NCBI GenBank assembly: GCA_030618475.1
Contig: JAUXDG010000023.1
Location: forward strand, 1-19,482
Reading direction: 5' to 3'
DNA length: 19,482 bases
From: Gammaproteobacteria bacterium
GTDB taxonomy: Bacteria > Pseudomonadota > Gammaproteobacteria > DSM-19610
Positions 1 to 5,786 of the stretch are shown one piece after another. The translations under genes and the position numbers were made by a program. Positions within the stretch are counted from its first letter, which is position 1. Each line of letters starts with the position of its first letter. The notes beneath the pieces were generated by a model. It searched no databases. It was not told where the DNA came from and saw only the letters and a list, made by a program, of their open reading frames with translations.

Positions 1-183
1 CTGAAACGCAAACAACGGCAAGTTGCGAAACAGCTGGCAATAGAGCGCGAAGCGGCACTAGAGGTTGAACGGGCAGCTGAGCTCGAGGCTAAACGGGCAG
101 CTGCGCTGGCAGCGTGGAAAAAGGCGAGCAGTGGAATCGGATGGGCTGAGGAAATCGAGGACGAAGAGGGTGAAAGTGAGTAG
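1..183 (+). CDS. C-terminal end of a coiled-coil protein (5' end outside window)
   Basis: The reading frame is open from the first base and ends at TAG 181-183, giving about 60 residues. The first 40 are a charged, alanine-rich helix with repeats such as AALEVERAAELEAKRAAALA, typical of a coiled coil or long single helix. The tail is acidic (EEIEDEEGESE). No catalytic motif is visible and the family cannot be named. It converges on the minus-strand gene that ends at 190, leaving only six bases between the two stop codons. The frame is clean and its composition is protein-like, so a real gene end is likely. The function is unknown. Confidence 0.6.
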   Translation: MKRKQRQVAKQLAIEREAALEVERAAELEAKRAAALAAWKKASSGIGWAEEIEDEEGESE

Positions 184-189
184 GAATGT

Positions 190-417
190 TCAGGGCGCTT
201 TACCACTCCTTGCGATCACAACTAATGCGAGCAGGACGACGCCAACCAGTACGACCAGTTCCAGCGAGAGGAAGTCAGTTATGCCATTTGATGCGCCATC
301 GCTGTGAGCTGAGGGGGGTGCTCTCGTATCGGCCACGGCTGCTGCTCCGGCCGGTAAAGATAAAAAGTACACGCCGAAAAAAAGGGACTGAATGGAATGT
401 AGCCAACGTGATGCCAT
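190..417 (-). CDS. Small exported membrane protein, unknown function
   Basis: This predicts 75 residues. An N-terminal signal-like segment (hydrophobic residues about 12-28, ending in AAAVA before Asp30) is followed by a short hydrophilic loop. A second hydrophobic stretch at about 51-69 is followed by Arg70 and a short basic tail (ARSGKAP). This fits a tiny type I membrane protein: exported loop, one transmembrane helix, cytoplasmic tail. Uncleaved, it would be a two-helix hairpin. The start is supported by AAGGAG on the minus strand (complement of 429-434), 11 bases before the ATG at 417. It lies downstream of, and on the same strand as, another small membrane gene (504-647), so the two may be co-transcribed. 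I do not recognise the family. Confidence 0.5.
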   Translation of the reverse strand: MASRWLHSIQSLFFGVYFLSLPAGAAAVADTRAPPSAHSDGASNGITDFLSLELVVLVGVVLLALVVIARSGKAP

Positions 418-480
418 GATTTATCCGACTCCTTATATCTTATTTGCATAGCCGGCATTGATGTTTCCGATCAGCCCTGA

Positions 481-502
481 GCCAGGTAAAAACCCGCCTG
501 GC
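481..502 (-). repeat. Inverted repeat after the small membrane gene
   Basis: GCCAGG (481-486) and CCTGGC (497-502) form a 6-bp stem with a 10-base loop. It lies immediately after the stop codon of the minus-strand gene 504-647. The run of five T residues on the minus strand is in the loop rather than after the stem, so it is not a classical intrinsic terminator. It could be an mRNA 3'-end or intercistronic stabilising hairpin. Confidence 0.3.
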
Positions 503-503
503 G

Positions 504-647
504 TTAAAGTTCGACTCGTTCTGAACAGTGGGTCACCCTGGTAGAGGCATTCTGTACCCTCTTGCGCCATCCCCGGATTACGTAGACGATAAGACCCAGA
601 CAGACAGTCTGGGAGACCAGACAGACAATTGTGAACACAGTATCCAT
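504..647 (-). CDS. Small single-helix membrane protein, unknown function
   Basis: This predicts 47 residues starting at the ATG read from 647. A GGAG (complement of 655-658) lies 7 bases upstream, an ideal ribosome-binding spacing that favours this start over the longer in-frame extension. Residues 3-24 form one hydrophobic helix (FTIVCLVSQTVCLGLIVYVI). A strongly basic stretch follows (RGWRKR), predicting N-out/C-in topology by the positive-inside rule. The C-terminal tail is hydrophilic. It may form a two-gene unit with the small membrane gene at 190-417. No family is recognised. The good ribosome-binding site and plausible topology support a real gene, but at this length it could be chance. 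Confidence 0.45.
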   Translation of the reverse strand: MDTVFTIVCLVSQTVCLGLIVYVIRGWRKRVQNASTRVTHCSERVEL

Positions 648-793
648 ATTCAGACTCCGGATTAAGATAACAATATCAACGGGGGGAGTAGCTATCGACA
701 TCGAGCAATAGCCGTGCCGGATAGTATGGAACGAGCATAACGAGCTGAAAAACAAGCAGTAATGGGGTCTGTTCAAATTGCGCACAGAGTGCA

Positions 794-818
794 GGACAGG
801 TCAGTGTGTTGCCTGTCC
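794..818. repeat. Inverted repeat, possibly REP-like remnant
   Basis: GGACAGG (794-800) and CCTGTCC (812-818) form a perfect 7-bp stem with an 11-base loop. The flanking text (GGGGTCTGTTCAAATT at 755-770, then CCCCGACACC at 817-826) resembles the sequence found around REP-associated tyrosine transposase genes in many gammaproteobacteria. That resemblance is from memory. No transposase gene is present here. Confidence 0.35.
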
Positions 819-842
819 CCGACACCTGGTTGCTGAGAATTC

Positions 843-952
843 TTAACTGATTGAGAAATATGGATTCGGATTGTCGCCGTTCTGAGACAGCTTGCGCTGT
901 GCTTCGAACTGATCGAGAAAACTGCCCGACTGGGCGTCGACCTGTCTGATGG
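843..952 (-). pseudogene. Possible gene remnant: C-terminal tail without a start codon
   Basis: On the minus strand, a frame ending at TAA (complement of 843-845) reads about 36 residues with natural-looking composition, including FLDQFEAQRKLSQNGD and the ending NPNPYFSIS. Going upstream the frame stays open but meets no ATG, GTG or TTG before it runs into the intrinsic terminator at 973-1000. It would therefore be neither transcribed from the gene above nor translated. The simplest reading is the 3' remnant of a decayed gene. The parent family is not recognised, and chance coding is possible. Confidence 0.35.
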
Positions 953-972
953 CCGAGGTAACAGGTAAGCTT

Positions 973-1000
973 AAAAAAAACAGGCCGGAGGCCCGTTTTT
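973..1000. terminator. Intrinsic terminator, likely bidirectional
   Basis: A run of eight A residues (973-980) precedes CAGGCCGGAGGCCCG (981-995), followed by five T residues. GGCC/GGCC with a GGA loop forms the core stem, extended by C-G and A-T pairs. On the minus strand this is a GC hairpin followed by eight T residues, 30 bases after the stop of the gene at 1031-1228, so it most likely ends that transcript. Confidence 0.75.
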
Positions 1001-1030
1001 CGTCTCGAACCGCCCAGCAGCCTGTCGGAC

Positions 1031-1228
1031 TTACTTGCCGGCCCAGTTCGAGAAGCTGTCCATGTTACGAGCCTTACCGTCTTCATAGCCGGCGCCATAA
1101 GCTTCAGTGGTACGCTGCTCTTCGCGCGGCGGATTCAACACATAGCCGCTCTGCCAGCCTTCAATATAATCGGCGTTGACAGACTCATTTTCCATCTTGG
1201 TGGTAAAATCATAATAACTTTGATCCAT
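1031..1228 (-). CDS. Small soluble protein, unknown function
   Basis: This predicts 65 residues with no signal peptide or membrane helix. The sequence is rich in aromatic, acidic and glycine residues and carries two similar short units, DYIEGWQSGY and AYGAGYEDGKARN. The ATG read from 1228 has GAGGAG (complement of 1238-1243) 9 bases upstream, a strong ribosome-binding site. Its own intrinsic terminator lies at 973-1000, so it appears to be a complete monocistronic gene. GYxxG/GWxxG units also occur in ribosome modulation factor, but the order of elements differs and the diagnostic CPY motif is absent, so I do not assign that function. A 17-bp palindrome lies 38 bases upstream of the start. 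Confidence 0.7.
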   Translation of the reverse strand: MDQSYYDFTTKMENESVNADYIEGWQSGYVLNPPREEQRTTEAYGAGYEDGKARNMDSFSNWAGK

Positions 1229-1266
1229 TGCTGCGATCTCCTCGACAAGGTTTCGAATCGTTTACA

Positions 1267-1283
1267 CAGAAGTCGGACTTCTG
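1267..1283. promoter_or_regulatory. 17-bp perfect palindrome, candidate operator
   Basis: CAGAAGTC (1267-1274), one G, then GACTTCTG (1276-1283) form a perfect 8+1+8 palindrome, 38 bases upstream of the minus-strand gene start at 1228. Its symmetry fits a dimeric repressor site. As RNA it cannot fold with a one-base loop unless inner pairs open. The regulator is unknown. Confidence 0.45.
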
Positions 1284-1317
1284 ATCATGAATTTTCACAC
1301 CGCTGACGCGACATCTG

Positions 1318-1366
1318 GCGAAAAGGCGGGAGCACAACAGGCTCGCCACCGCCCCGGGTTTTTCGC
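1318..1366. repeat. Imperfect long stem-loop in the divergent intergenic region
   Basis: Nested complementary segments are GCGAAAA (1318-1324) with TTTTCGC (1360-1366), GGCGG (1325-1329) with CCGCC (1349-1353), and an inner GAGC/GCTC pair around a 7-base loop. The right arm carries extra bases (CCGGGT), so pairing is imperfect. On the + strand the structure ends near TTTTT. No + strand gene lies upstream that would need a terminator. It could be part of the 5' leader of the minus-strand small gene or an unannotated RNA element. Confidence 0.3.
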
Positions 1367-1537
1367 TGACCCATGAGTCATGAACAGTGCCCTTATGAAT
1401 GGCGCGGAAGTATACAGGTATATCAGGATTTCGCTATATATCCCCAGTGAGATAATACGACAAAGTGTATGTGGTTATTTCGCCCTTGCCGATACTCGTG
1501 ACTGTCGGGTGCGCACCGTTATTAAATCCTGACTAAT

Positions 1538-1566
1538 TTGGTAAGGAAAGAACACCTTGATATAAT
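1538..1566 (+). promoter_or_regulatory. Sigma70-type promoter for the Sel1-dsrS block
   Basis: TTGGTA (1538-1543) and TATAAT (1561-1566) are separated by exactly 17 bases. The -10 box is a perfect consensus and the -35 box matches at four of six positions. Transcription would start near 1573, giving a leader of about 17 bases before the ATG at 1590. Confidence 0.7.
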
Positions 1567-1589
1567 GCGATATTTTAATGGAGACCAGT

Positions 1590-2027
1590 ATGTCTGATAA
1601 CAGCAACCAGGATATCGATTTAGCCAGTGGCATGGCCGCCTTTGAAGCCAAGCATTTTTCCCGCGCTGCCCAGTTGCTCTCACCGTTTGCCGAGAACGGC
1701 CATGCCGAGGCGCAGCATCGCCTGGCCATCATGTACCAGAATGGTCTGGGTCTGGCCCAGCACGATGGACTGGCGCTACGCTGGATGAAAGCGGCCGCGG
1801 AAGGTGGTTACCCTGTCGCACAACATGGACTGGGTTTTATGTACATGGAGGGCGAGTGTGTGGACAAGGATCCGGCACTGGCGGTTGAGTGGTTCCAGAA
1901 GGCAGCAGAACAAGGATTGGTGGGTTCTCTGACTACGCTGGCGATGATGTACGAAGAAGGCAGTGGCGTTGAGCGGGATATCGATAAAGCCAATGAACTC
2001 TACCGGGCAGCAGGTTTTGATCGTTGA
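1590..2027 (+). CDS. Sel1-like repeat (TPR-type) protein
   Basis: This predicts 145 residues, cytoplasmic, with no signal peptide. Three Sel1-like repeats of about 36 residues are visible at about 39-74, 75-110 and 111-143, with the typical A(E/D)AQxxLGxMY...G pattern (AQHRLAIMYQNG, AQHGLGFMYMEG, SLTTLAMMYEEG). Such repeats are protein-interaction scaffolds. The start at 1590 has GGAG 6 bases upstream. An alternative ATG at 1578 would add four residues but its spacing is poor. A strong promoter lies just upstream. The TGA stop overlaps the TTG start of dsrS by four bases (TTGA), so the two are probably translationally coupled and may act together. The partner is inferred from this coupling only. 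Confidence 0.85.
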   Translation: MSDNSNQDIDLASGMAAFEAKHFSRAAQLLSPFAENGHAEAQHRLAIMYQNGLGLAQHDGLALRWMKAAAEGGYPVAQHGLGFMYMEGECVDKDPALAVEWFQKAAEQGLVGSLTTLAMMYEEGSGVERDIDKANELYRAAGFDR

Positions 2028-3163
2028 TAGAACTGTCTGCTGAAGATTCACTGCGTCTGAATGTATTGCTGGCCAATCCGTTGCAGGCAGTGCGTATCGA
2101 CGAGTCTTCAATGACGGTTTATGCCTTGTCGGATGCGGGCGAGGCGAGTGTCACGCTGAATCCGCAGGGTCGGGATGAGCAGTATCTGAAGAAAGTCCGT
2201 GAATTACTGTCCAGCCAGGTGCTCGGCTCTCCGGGTGGTTACCCCATCTTTCTACGCCGTTGGACACGTATGGGACAGGCACGCGATGACAGTCTGGAGC
2301 AATTGCTGTTATTGGGTGAGCCTGAAGCAATCGTGGCAGTGGTGCACGCTTCCGGACTGGATAACGAAATTGCCAGGCGTGCCTGGTGGGCCATGCCGGT
2401 TGCTGACAATGCGCGGCGTATGCTGGAAAGAAACTCTGTCGTTAGCGGCTCAATGGGCACCGTATTGGCCGAGTATCTGGTTGACTACCTGCCCTTCGAG
2501 ACCGAGCACCGGGCCATGATGGAAACGGTCCGTCTGGTACTGCAGCCAGGTTTGATAGCCGATGAGCTTCGCGACAAGCTCTGGCGGTCGGCCAAACGCA
2601 AGAATTCCTACTACATTGGCTTTATGGACGCCCTACCGGATGCGCTTCCCGATACGGGTAAGCCCAGACACGACTGGCAGGAACTCCGTGAGCGATTAAA
2701 GCTACACCTGGACGAGGGAAATCCTGTCGCCGCACAACTGTGCCGGTGCCTGAGTGAATGTGGTCAGGCGTTTCTGGAAACGGCGGAAGCAGCGATGAAT
2801 AAACCTGTCAACCAGGACGTCGTCGTCGAACTGTTGAAGTCGATTCAGAGCTACTTCAGATCCGTATGCCCGAATAGTGATCCGGGTGCTGATATCGATA
2901 CCATAATCAGCGATGCTGAGACCTTGCTGCATGTTCCGCCAGTCTGCGAAACTACGACTGCGGTACAGAATGTTTTGAAAGCGGTTCCTGAATATCGTGA
3001 CGAGGTGAAGGCCATGATGACGCTGGCCTGGATTGGTGAGCCGCTGGTAAACCCCATCTTTGCTCGCAGCGACGCCATCGGTTCGGTCATGCGCAAGAAA
3101 ATAGAACCGCTGATGACGCCGATTCAACAGCAGTTGGCCCGGTTATGCGGTAAAGCCGGATAA
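2024..3163 (+). CDS. dsrS: DsrS, accessory protein of reverse-Dsr sulfur oxidation
   Basis: This predicts 379 residues, soluble and cytoplasmic (no signal peptide or membrane helix). The N-terminal region (LSAEDSLRLNVLLAN, then a conserved-looking LGSPGGYPIFLRRWTRMGQ at about 67-85) is recognised from memory as the DsrS family. Its founder is encoded at the 3' end of the Allochromatium vinosum dsr operon. The biochemical role of DsrS is not established; it is linked to oxidation of stored sulfur through DsrAB. The start is TTG at 2024, inside the stop of the Sel1 gene, with AGG nine bases upstream. Here dsrS is not preceded by dsrR or other dsr genes; its partner is the Sel1-repeat protein. 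Downstream are a glutaredoxin and siroheme synthase, which fits a sulfur-metabolism role. An alternative naming would be a conserved protein of unknown function. Confidence 0.8.
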   Translation: MIELSAEDSLRLNVLLANPLQAVRIDESSMTVYALSDAGEASVTLNPQGRDEQYLKKVRELLSSQVLGSPGGYPIFLRRWTRMGQARDDSLEQLLLLGEPEAIVAVVHASGLDNEIARRAWWAMPVADNARRMLERNSVVSGSMGTVLAEYLVDYLPFETEHRAMMETVRLVLQPGLIADELRDKLWRSAKRKNSYYIGFMDALPDALPDTGKPRHDWQELRERLKLHLDEGNPVAAQLCRCLSECGQAFLETAEAAMNKPVNQDVVVELLKSIQSYFRSVCPNSDPGADIDTIISDAETLLHVPPVCETTTAVQNVLKAVPEYRDEVKAMMTLAWIGEPLVNPIFARSDAIGSVMRKKIEPLMTPIQQQLARLCGKAG

Positions 3164-3233
3164 CAGTTTTGCCAACAGTTTGATACCATCGATAATCCCA
3201 TTAACAAGTTATGGAGCGGGGCAGGTAGTTCTT

Positions 3234-3509
3234 ATGTCAGAAGTTGTCATGTATTGCACCCGGTTTTGTCCGTATTGCATCAGCGCAGACCGGTTGCTGA
3301 GTCATAAAGGTGTTTCGGTTAACAGGATTTCCGTTGATAACGATACCGACCTGTGGACCAGGATGGAGGAGCTCACTGGTCGCAATACGGTCCCGCAGAT
3401 TTTTATCGGCGATCGGCACATCGGGGGTTATGACGATCTGGCGGCGCTGGACCGGGTCGGAGAGCTCGATCCTTTACTGGAACCGATTCTGAAAGCAATC
3501 AAGGCTTGA
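3234..3509 (+). CDS. grxC: Glutaredoxin (Grx3/GrxC type)
   Basis: This predicts 91 residues. Dithiol active site CPYC lies at 12-15, with the TVPQIFIG cis-proline segment and the IGGYDDL glutathione-binding segment downstream: the complete signature of a classical class I glutaredoxin of about 85-90 residues. It reduces disulfides and glutathione mixed disulfides in the cytoplasm. The ATG at 3234 (MSEVVMYCTRFCPYC) matches the family N-terminus; an upstream in-frame ATG at 3180 would add 18 residues unlike the family. A weak AGGT lies about 8 bases upstream. An additional Cys8 sits just before the active site. It lies 70 bases after dsrS and 10 bases before cysG, so it is probably part of the same transcript. 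Confidence 0.9.
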   Translation: MSEVVMYCTRFCPYCISADRLLSHKGVSVNRISVDNDTDLWTRMEELTGRNTVPQIFIGDRHIGGYDDLAALDRVGELDPLLEPILKAIKA

Positions 3510-3519
3510 GGTCACAGCA

Positions 3520-4959
3520 TTGAATTTCTTCCCCGTATTTATGGACCTGGATGGCCGTGACTGTCTGGTGGTCGGCGGTGGCAATGTCGCTGCCCGCAAG
3601 GTCAGCCTGCTGGTTCGCGCCGGTGCCAGGGTAGAAGTGGTTGCTCCGGAGCTTTGCGGAAAACTGGCAGTGCTGCGCGATGCTGGCAAGATGACGCACA
3701 GTGCACGCGAGTTCGAGGAAGCCGATGTGGAGGGCAAGGCGCTGGTGATAGCCGGCACCAGTCAGGAAGAGGTAAATCGCAGGGTGTCAGAATTCGCAAA
3801 GGCCAGGAACATACCGGTAAACGTGGTGGACCAGCCTGAGCTGTGCAGTTTCATCGTGCCATCGATTATTAACCGTTCGCCGGTACAGGTGGCGGTATCC
3901 TCAGGCGGTGCATCACCGGTGCTGGCGCGTCTCCTGCGGGCGCGCCTGGAGAGTTATGTGCCAGCAGCATATGGCCAGCTGGCGAAACTGGTAGAGAGTT
4001 TTCGCGATGCGGTCAAACAGCGTTTCAGCAGCGTCGAGCAACGGCGCCAGTTCTGGGAGAACATGTTACAGGGTGAAGTGGCGGAGCTGCTGTTTGCCGG
4101 CCGTGATGAAACTGCACGTGCTGTTCTCGAAAAAGCACTCCAGGATAGCAGCGATGAACCACATCCGGTTGGTGAAGTCTATCTGGTCGGCGCCGGTCCC
4201 GGCGATCCCGATCTCCTGACATTCCGCGCACTGCGCCTGATGCAGATGGCCGATGTCGTGGTCTATGACCGCCTGGTTGCACCACCGATTCTGGAGCTGG
4301 CACGCCGTGATGCAGAACAGATTTATGTCGGTAAGGAACGTGATAATCACGCGCTGTCCCAGGAGAACATCAATCAGCTGCTGGTGCGCCTTGCCAAAGA
4401 AGGAAAACGTGTTGTTCGTCTCAAAGGTGGTGATCCCTTTATTTTCGGACGAGGCGGCGAAGAAATCGCCACCCTGATGGAAAACGGCATAACGTTCCAG
4501 GTGGTACCGGGTATTACCGCCGCCTCCGGCTGCGCCACCTATTCGGGTATTCCTTTGACCCACCGTGATTATGCTCAATCGGTGGTCTTTGTGACCGGCC
4601 ACCTGCAGGATGGCTCTGTCAACCTCAACTGGAAAGCGCTGGCACACGACAATCAGACCACGGTCTTTTATATGGGGCTGCACGGTGTTGGCATTGTCTC
4701 GGCAGAGCTGATTAAACACGGCCTGCCGCAAACGACACCGGTTGCCTTGATTCAGCAGGGTACAACACAAAATCAGCGCGTGGTAATTACCGACCTCAAG
4801 AACCTGGAAGAAGCGGTAAAAACTGAACAGCTTAAACCACCCACCATCATCATTGTCGGTGAAGTTGTGAAACTGCACAAAACATTGCAGTGGTTCAAGC
4901 CGTTACCTGGCGCCAATCCCAGGCCATTCGGCGGTCTCCCTCACGTGCGTGGAACCTGA
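3520..4959 (+). CDS. cysG: Siroheme synthase CysG (fused dehydrogenase/ferrochelatase and SUMT)
   Basis: This predicts 479 residues, slightly longer than E. coli CysG (457). The N-terminal precorrin-2 dehydrogenase/sirohydrochlorin ferrochelatase domain has the NAD-binding VVGGGNVAARK (17-27), Asp104 in NVVD and Ser128 in VSSGG, positions matching functional residues of the Salmonella enzyme. The C-terminal uroporphyrinogen III methyltransferase domain has GAGPGDPD (224-231), catalytic-position Asp250 in VVYDRLV, LKGGDPFIFGRGGEE (301-315) and VVPGITAASG (328-337). Together the domains convert uroporphyrinogen III to siroheme. The start is TTG at 3520, which aligns MNFFPVF with the E. coli N-terminus and has GAGG 7-8 bases upstream. 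In a sulfur oxidiser, siroheme serves DsrAB as well as assimilatory sulfite and nitrite reductases. Confidence 0.95.
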   Translation: MNFFPVFMDLDGRDCLVVGGGNVAARKVSLLVRAGARVEVVAPELCGKLAVLRDAGKMTHSAREFEEADVEGKALVIAGTSQEEVNRRVSEFAKARNIPVNVVDQPELCSFIVPSIINRSPVQVAVSSGGASPVLARLLRARLESYVPAAYGQLAKLVESFRDAVKQRFSSVEQRRQFWENMLQGEVAELLFAGRDETARAVLEKALQDSSDEPHPVGEVYLVGAGPGDPDLLTFRALRLMQMADVVVYDRLVAPPILELARRDAEQIYVGKERDNHALSQENINQLLVRLAKEGKRVVRLKGGDPFIFGRGGEEIATLMENGITFQVVPGITAASGCATYSGIPLTHRDYAQSVVFVTGHLQDGSVNLNWKALAHDNQTTVFYMGLHGVGIVSAELIKHGLPQTTPVALIQQGTTQNQRVVITDLKNLEEAVKTEQLKPPTIIIVGEVVKLHKTLQWFKPLPGANPRPFGGLPHVRGT

Positions 4960-5602
4960 TTTCTGGCACCAGCGCTGGCAGGACAAGCTGACTGGTTTCC
5001 ATCAGCGCGATATCAATCCCCACCTCGCGACCTTCTGGTCACGGCTGCAGATAAAACCCGGTGAGCAGGTGTTTGTGCCTCTGTGTGGAAAGAGTCGGGA
5101 CATGCTCTGGTTGCGGGAACGGCATTCCGTGCTGGGTGTTGAACTGAGCCCGATCGCTGTGGAAGATTTTTATAAGGAAAACGGACTGCTCGCTGCACAC
5201 TGCCGGCAGGGCGCATTTTCCGTCAGTGAGAGAGAAAATCTCTGCCTGTTGTGTGGTGATTATTTTGATTTGCAGCCCGCACAGTTGCAGCGTGTACGTG
5301 CCGTCTACGACCGGGCAGCGCTGGTTGCTCTACCGGCGGATATGCGTCCGCCTTATGTCACTCGCCTGACATCGCTGCTGCCAGCTTCGGTGTCCATGTT
5401 GCTGGTGGCGATGGAATACGATCAGCAACAAATGAACGGGCCACCTTTTTCCGTTGACGAGAAAGAGATCCGCGACCTTTTTGAGGAGCATTGGTCCATT
5501 CAGCTGCTGCACAAGGAAAATATTCTCGCCAATGAACCGAAATTCCGCGACCGGGGCCTGTCCCGCCTGAGTGAAAAGATTTACCTGCTCAATAAAAAGT
5601 AA
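4949..5602 (+). CDS. tpm: Thiopurine S-methyltransferase family protein
   Basis: This predicts 217 residues, the usual length of bacterial TPMT (about 217-218). It begins MEPDFWHQRWQDKLTGFHQ, the hallmark N-terminus of the family, and carries the SAM-binding segment VFVPLCGKSRDMLWL followed by GVELSP. The bacterial enzymes methylate thiopurines and, in pseudomonads, contribute to selenium or tellurium methylation; the physiological substrate here is unknown. The start is GTG at 4949, overlapping the 3' end of cysG by 11 bases, so translation is probably coupled. No strong ribosome-binding site is visible. Placement after siroheme synthase suggests a role in handling sulfur or chalcogen compounds (inference). 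Confidence 0.9.
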   Translation: MEPDFWHQRWQDKLTGFHQRDINPHLATFWSRLQIKPGEQVFVPLCGKSRDMLWLRERHSVLGVELSPIAVEDFYKENGLLAAHCRQGAFSVSERENLCLLCGDYFDLQPAQLQRVRAVYDRAALVALPADMRPPYVTRLTSLLPASVSMLLVAMEYDQQQMNGPPFSVDEKEIRDLFEEHWSIQLLHKENILANEPKFRDRGLSRLSEKIYLLNKK

Positions 5603-5631
5603 GCTTCTCCGGCAGTTTCTGGGATCAGCCA

Positions 5632-5671
5632 TTAGGGCTCGCGTAGAAATTAATTTTGAAGCGAGCCCTAA
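5632..5671. repeat. 11-bp perfect inverted repeat after tpm
   Basis: TTAGGGCTCGC (5632-5642) and GCGAGCCCTAA (5661-5671) are perfect complements separated by an 18-base AT-rich loop. It lies 30 bases after the tpm stop and marks the end of the sulfur/siroheme block. No T run follows on either strand, so it is not a textbook intrinsic terminator. It could be an mRNA-stabilising hairpin, an extragenic palindromic element or a small mobile-element relic. The motif AATTAATTT occurs in the loop and again near 5686-5694. Confidence 0.55.
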
Positions 5672-5721
5672 GCGCTTGAATGTCAATTAATTTCGATTCT
5701 TGCCGTTACAGGCATATAAGT

Positions 5722-5735
5722 CCGGCGTTGGCCGG
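5722..5735. repeat. Short hairpin in the leader of the VWA gene
   Basis: CCGGC (5722-5726) GTTG GCCGG (5731-5735) gives a 5-bp GC stem with a tetraloop, followed by AAAAA. It lies about 50 bases upstream of the VWA gene start and may be in its 5' leader. No clear promoter could be placed. Confidence 0.3.
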
Positions 5736-5786
5736 AAAAAACTTAAAACAACTAGGTATTACAATGAGTTAAAAGGATGTGCGGGC

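Noticed and set aside
973..1000. Terminator read as belonging to a + strand gene
   Set aside because: No + strand gene ends nearby; the longer T run (eight) is on the minus strand, just after the 1031-1228 gene.
676..1098. Open frame of 140 codons on the minus strand
   Set aside because: It crosses the intrinsic terminator and overlaps a better-supported small gene with a strong ribosome-binding site; composition is not protein-like.
1031..1228. Ribosome modulation factor (rmf)
   Set aside because: Only short GYxxG-like units are shared; the order of elements differs and the CPY motif is missing.
4066..4878. Long open frame of 270 codons on the minus strand
   Set aside because: It lies entirely opposite the well-identified cysG; its sequence shows no domain and reflects codon bias of the + strand gene.
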